From contig WPIO01000050.1 of assembly GCA_009760855.2 (NCBI GenBank), positions 1,412,501-1,422,500 of the forward strand: a stretch of DNA of 10,000 bases. The letters run 5' to 3'. The stretch comes from Cristatella mucedo (taxonomy: Eukaryota; Bryozoa; Phylactolaemata; Cristatellidae). Shown in pieces: positions 6,930 through 10,000 of this stretch. Made by a program: the position numbers and the translations under genes. The notes beneath the pieces are model-generated. The model searched no databases, was not told where the DNA came from, and worked only from the letters and a program-made list of their open reading frames with translations. Positions within the stretch are counted from its first letter, which is position 1, and each line of letters starts with the position of its first letter.

Positions 6930-9115
6930 AATGCCTCGCACGAGCTCGCTCGCATGCAAGAAGACGGTGCAATAAGACTCGGCAGCGCTTCAACGGAAGA
7001 AGAAGACGGGAAGCCGAGGGAGCTCGCGCGGTGCGCCTCGGAGCCGCTCGCTACTGACGCTGCCGAGCAGCTCCGAGCGTCTTGGCCCGCGAAGCTGCGC
7101 TCTATTGCTCCGCCGAGCAGCCAGGTGCCCGAGCGCGCCTGCCGTGCAGCCGCTGCCGTGCGGCGGCGTTGCAGAGCCAGATCAGTCGCAGCGCTCCGAA
7201 GCGCACAGCGGCACGGCCCACGCGAGGCTGGCCGCGACCTGCCGATGACGCAAGCGCGATGCCTCGGCACAACGCCGGCTGCATCTGTGCTGTGCCGAGG
7301 CAGCGCCGCCGTCGCCGACGAGCTTCGAGTGAACTCGGACGTCGTCCAAGGCCGTCGATCGAGCACTTCCAGCGAGCGGCCATTTTGCACCCGCCGTCAG
7401 GCGACGCACAGAAAGAGCGCCAAGAAGCCGCCTGCGAGCTAAGGTGGCTCGACGACTCCCGTTCCGGTGTGCAGGGCTATGCGGTTTCGAGTGGCCGGCG
7501 GCGGCAGGCGTCGAACGCTTGGGCACGCAGCGGCGGCGCGGGCGGGCTCGCCTTCTGCGCTCTCCGACGTCCACGAGCGCCAATGGAGCGTGAGCAACGA
7601 TGACGAGCTGCGTGAGTCGCCGCCGCCTCCGCCGCTCCGGTTGATATCGTTCGGCTGCGCGGTCAACTGTGCCGTCGGCATCACGATCGGTACCAGCAAT
7701 CGCCGCCGCCGCTTGCCGTCATCTGCATTTCGATCGCCCTTTCCGGAGCCGGCCGCCACCGCCTCGGCGCCTTTCCTCGGCTCTGGCGGCGGCGGCGGCT
7801 TCGGTGACACGGCGGTGGCGATGACGACGGCAGCCGCGACTGTCGCTGCGGGCTTGACCTTGCCGCGAGCCGCCGCAGCTGCATCGCTGATCAGCCGCAC
7901 GTACGTGGCGGCGCTCGGCCCGCTGTCCAGCCAAAGTCGGGCCAACTGCGACGCCCTCGGCTGCGGGTTCGTCGGCGGAGGCCCTCGGCTCGGCGGCTTC
8001 CTCGCGGCAGGAGGCGGCCGCTCGGCGACCGGCGGAGAGCGACGGCTGTCCCCATGCCCAGCGTCCTCACCTAGCGCAGCCGTCACAAACGGAAGCCGAG
8101 GATGTGCCGCGCCAGGCGCGCTAGGCTCGGCGGCGTTCCCTAAGGTAATGGCGGCTTCGGCCGGCCTCGACGGCGAGAGGCTTGCGTGCAGTCGGAGACG
8201 CACTCTGCCGCCATCGCTGGCGCCGCCGAGCCTTGGCAGCCGCGGCGGCCGAGTTCGGTCGAGAGGCTTCGTGCTGCCGGCGAAAGACGTGCCGGCGGCA
8301 GCGTCACCCCGACGAGGACGAGCAACGGATGGAAACATATCGGCCGTCGCTCGGCGCCCGGGCACACCTATTCGGAGCAGCGGCCTCCGAAGGCGGCGAC
8401 CAGGTCGACGGGGCTACGCACGGGGCCACAATTTCCTGCCGCCGCTCAGGCCTGGCTCGGGCCAGCGGCTTGCACGAGCGACGTCGGCTGGGCGAAATTG
8501 CCGCCGCCGCTGCGCCACTACTCACCCACCACACCACCGATCGATTTCGAGGCTCAACGTCGGTCGGTGAGGCGGCGGCGGCGGCCGCCGAGGCGGCCGG
8601 CCGCGAAGAGGACTTCGAGAAGTCGCCGTCCAATCGCGTAGCGAGCTTTGCCGTCGCTGCACCTGCAGTCGACGGTCGACTTCACCCGTTGTTCGAGGCG
8701 CCGTCGACGTGCAGCCTCGCGCTTCCTCGAGCCCTAATGACCCGCCTGTTTATGCACAGACGCTTTTTACTGCAGAGCTTTTAATTTCAACAAAGGCGTC
8801 CCTCCGGGCCCGGCGGAGCAGGCTATTCCGGGGCGGCGAGGGCGTGCGTGTCAATAGCCCGCCGAGCGCCGCCCGACGAGTCTGCGGCCGAGAGCAGCAA
8901 TGCTACGCGGCGGCGGAGGCTCGCCTCCAGACGCTCGGAAGCAGTCGTCCGGTTCGTTTGCCGTTGGGCGCCTGCGAAGGTGCCAGTTCGGGAGCGCCGG
9001 TGGTCGGCGGCGATGAGCTGGCGACCGCGGAGCCTACGAGACGGGTGCGTCGTACCGGGCGTCGCGTGATGCGAGAGGCCAAGCAGGAGCCCCGAGCGGC
9101 ATACGTACAACGTTG
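6930..9115. promoter_or_regulatory. CpG-rich island, possible promoter and first exon of a neighbouring gene
   Basis: CpG dinucleotides and G+C rise sharply here, highest at about 7450-8700, and fall again after 9120. Long open frames overlap on both strands (+ 7082-7603, + 7467-8570, + 8182-8784, - 7439-8365, and others), as expected when stop codons are rare. All read as Ala/Arg/Gly/Pro/Ser-rich low complexity. Promoter-type motifs include a YY1-like site (7376-7387), CCAAT boxes at 7580-7584 and 8630-8634, and no TATA box. One + frame from ATG 7479 to AAG|gtaatg at 8144/8145 has a plausible donor and high third-position G+C. The minus strand offers donors TAG|gtgagg near 8066 and TGG|gtgagt near 8525. 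The strand cannot be decided. Confidence 0.45.
7376..7387 (-). promoter_or_regulatory. YY1-like site
   Basis: GCGGCCATTTTG is one base from the core GCCGCCATTTTG often found at TATA-less animal start sites. It lies inside the CpG-rich island, which makes a promoter role plausible. The strand relative to any transcript is unknown. Confidence 0.35.
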
Positions 9116-9119
9116 AGGT

Positions 9120-9988
9120 CACTTGTCCATCCGCAAGCAGCGTTTCGTCAGCTCCCCCAAAACGTGGTATTTTAGCAGTCTGCTGTAATTTTTTTTTTGT
9201 GCTGCTAGCAAGTTTTTTGGAGACGCAAGGAGCTCCATGTGCTGCAGGTTCGCTCCCAGGAAGCTGCTTTTGCCACACTCTCATGGGAGTTTTGTGTACC
9301 AAACTTTGAGAGCCTTAAGCGGCGCCCTGAAGGTGCCCAGCTGGGCAACCCCTTATATTGACGTACTTAAAAAGAGCTAGTCCTTATGTAGCGATTCTAA
9401 AAATACGACGGTCTTGTTAAGAAATGTAAAAATAAAAAGTAAAATAAATAGCAAAAAAATAAATGGAAATAAATAAATCGTGTATAACGTCACCTCTGAG
9501 ACCAACCCTGCCGCTGAAGGGACGAGAGTACGCCGTCGGCGCCCAGCCTGCCTGGCACTGGAAACTTGTGAAGCCCTATCCAAGAAACAGCTACGGGGCT
9601 ATGCGGTCCAGAGCAGCGAAGCTTGACGGCGCCACCCTCGAGCTGCTGCCCAGAAAGACTCTTTACGTCTCTCTACGACGAAGAGTGTCCAGACCCTCGA
9701 TAGATTGAAAATCCGCGCCAACTATCGAGTGCTTGAGTCCTGCAGTGGACGCGATCCTTTTTTGCAAGCGCTGGTGACTGCAAGTGCTGGTGACAGCCGT
9801 TGAGGCTCTTCGGCCGCTATACAAATGTGGCTGTCGAATCGGCCTTGACCTTTCAAATTGAATGTGTGCGTCTATCCCCTCCTGTAGCTCCGCACACTGA
9901 CGAGGACGCAGTGGGCGGGAAACGGGAGATAGAGAGAGGGCGGTTCGTACCGCTCGAGCAGAGCAGAGCGGCACGGAGCTTGGTGCGG
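9120..9988. other. Non-coding stretch after the CpG-rich island
   Basis: Contains a T run (9189-9198), an A-rich AAAT tract (9412-9478) and a purine-rich patch (9922-9938). The ATG frame at 9463-9708 starts inside the A-rich tract and has no recognisable content. I see no supported gene. Confidence 0.5.
9412..9478 (+). repeat. A-rich tract with AAAT units
   Basis: Several AATAAA and AAAT units (for example aaataaataaat near 9467-9478) resemble the degenerate tail of a non-LTR retroelement or SINE in + orientation. Alternatively it marks the 3' end of a transcript. No element body could be recognised upstream. Confidence 0.5.
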
Positions 9989-10000
9989 CTCTCTCTCTCT
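9989..10000 (+). repeat. (CT)n microsatellite, cut by the window edge
   Basis: At least six CT units reach the last base of the window; its true length is unknown. Confidence 0.9.

Noticed and set aside
7439-8365. 308-codon minus-strand open frame
   Set aside because: It begins at GTG rather than ATG, overlaps a 367-codon + frame, and is Pro/Arg/Ala/Ser low complexity. In such G+C-rich DNA stop codons are rare, so length alone is not evidence.
8304-8633. Minus-strand frame beginning DGDFSKSSSRPAAS and ending at a strong donor (TGG|gtgagt)
   Set aside because: It looked like a first exon, but the apparent start is TTG. No in-frame ATG lies between it and the upstream stop near 8682, and no convincing acceptor is visible.

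Overview
The window looks like nuclear DNA of an animal, probably an arthropod. It holds split genes with GT-AG introns, several microsatellites, a decayed tRNA-derived SINE and a CpG-rich island, and there are no operons or bacterial signals. A tick or other chelicerate is my best guess: coding exons are very rich in G+C at third positions, short introns (111-157 bp) sit beside one of 2.4 kb, and the SINE head resembles those I associate with tick genomes. The species guess is weak.

The one gene I can name is acylglycerol kinase (AGK), on the + strand. Its last five coding exons can be assembled as 1090-1343, 1501-1655, 1779-1846, 1958-2075 and 4483-4611. All four junctions are GT-AG with matching phase (1, 0, 2, 0). 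Together they encode 240 residues plus a stop. These match the C-terminal half of AGK through a start motif YWYFGPLK, a middle motif STFEL and an end motif IDSETYEAMP. The catalytic N-terminal half must lie upstream of the window.

Layout: 1-1089 is the tail of the preceding intron, with a perfect 18-bp hairpin and an AT microsatellite. 1090-2075 holds four exons and three short introns, one with a CT repeat. 2076-4482 is a 2.4-kb intron with a SINE-like element on the minus strand, a 15-bp perfect hairpin, an LTR-like or promoter-like block, a CTG repeat and a 15-bp tandem repeat. 4483-4611 is the last exon. 4612 to about 6580 is a probable long 3' UTR ending at two AATAAA signals, with several small hairpins.

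From about 6930 to 9115 the base composition changes to a CpG-rich island full of long overlapping open frames on both strands. It is probably the promoter or first-exon region of a neighbouring gene, but I cannot decide the strand or name a product. 9120-10000 is non-coding as far as I can tell, with an A-rich AAAT tract at about 9412-9478 and a CT repeat running off the right edge. I found no clearly new multi-gene system. The most interesting points are a tandem splice acceptor inside a CAG repeat in AGK, the CxxCxxC motif in its first visible exon, the cluster of near-perfect inverted repeats, and the undecided island.
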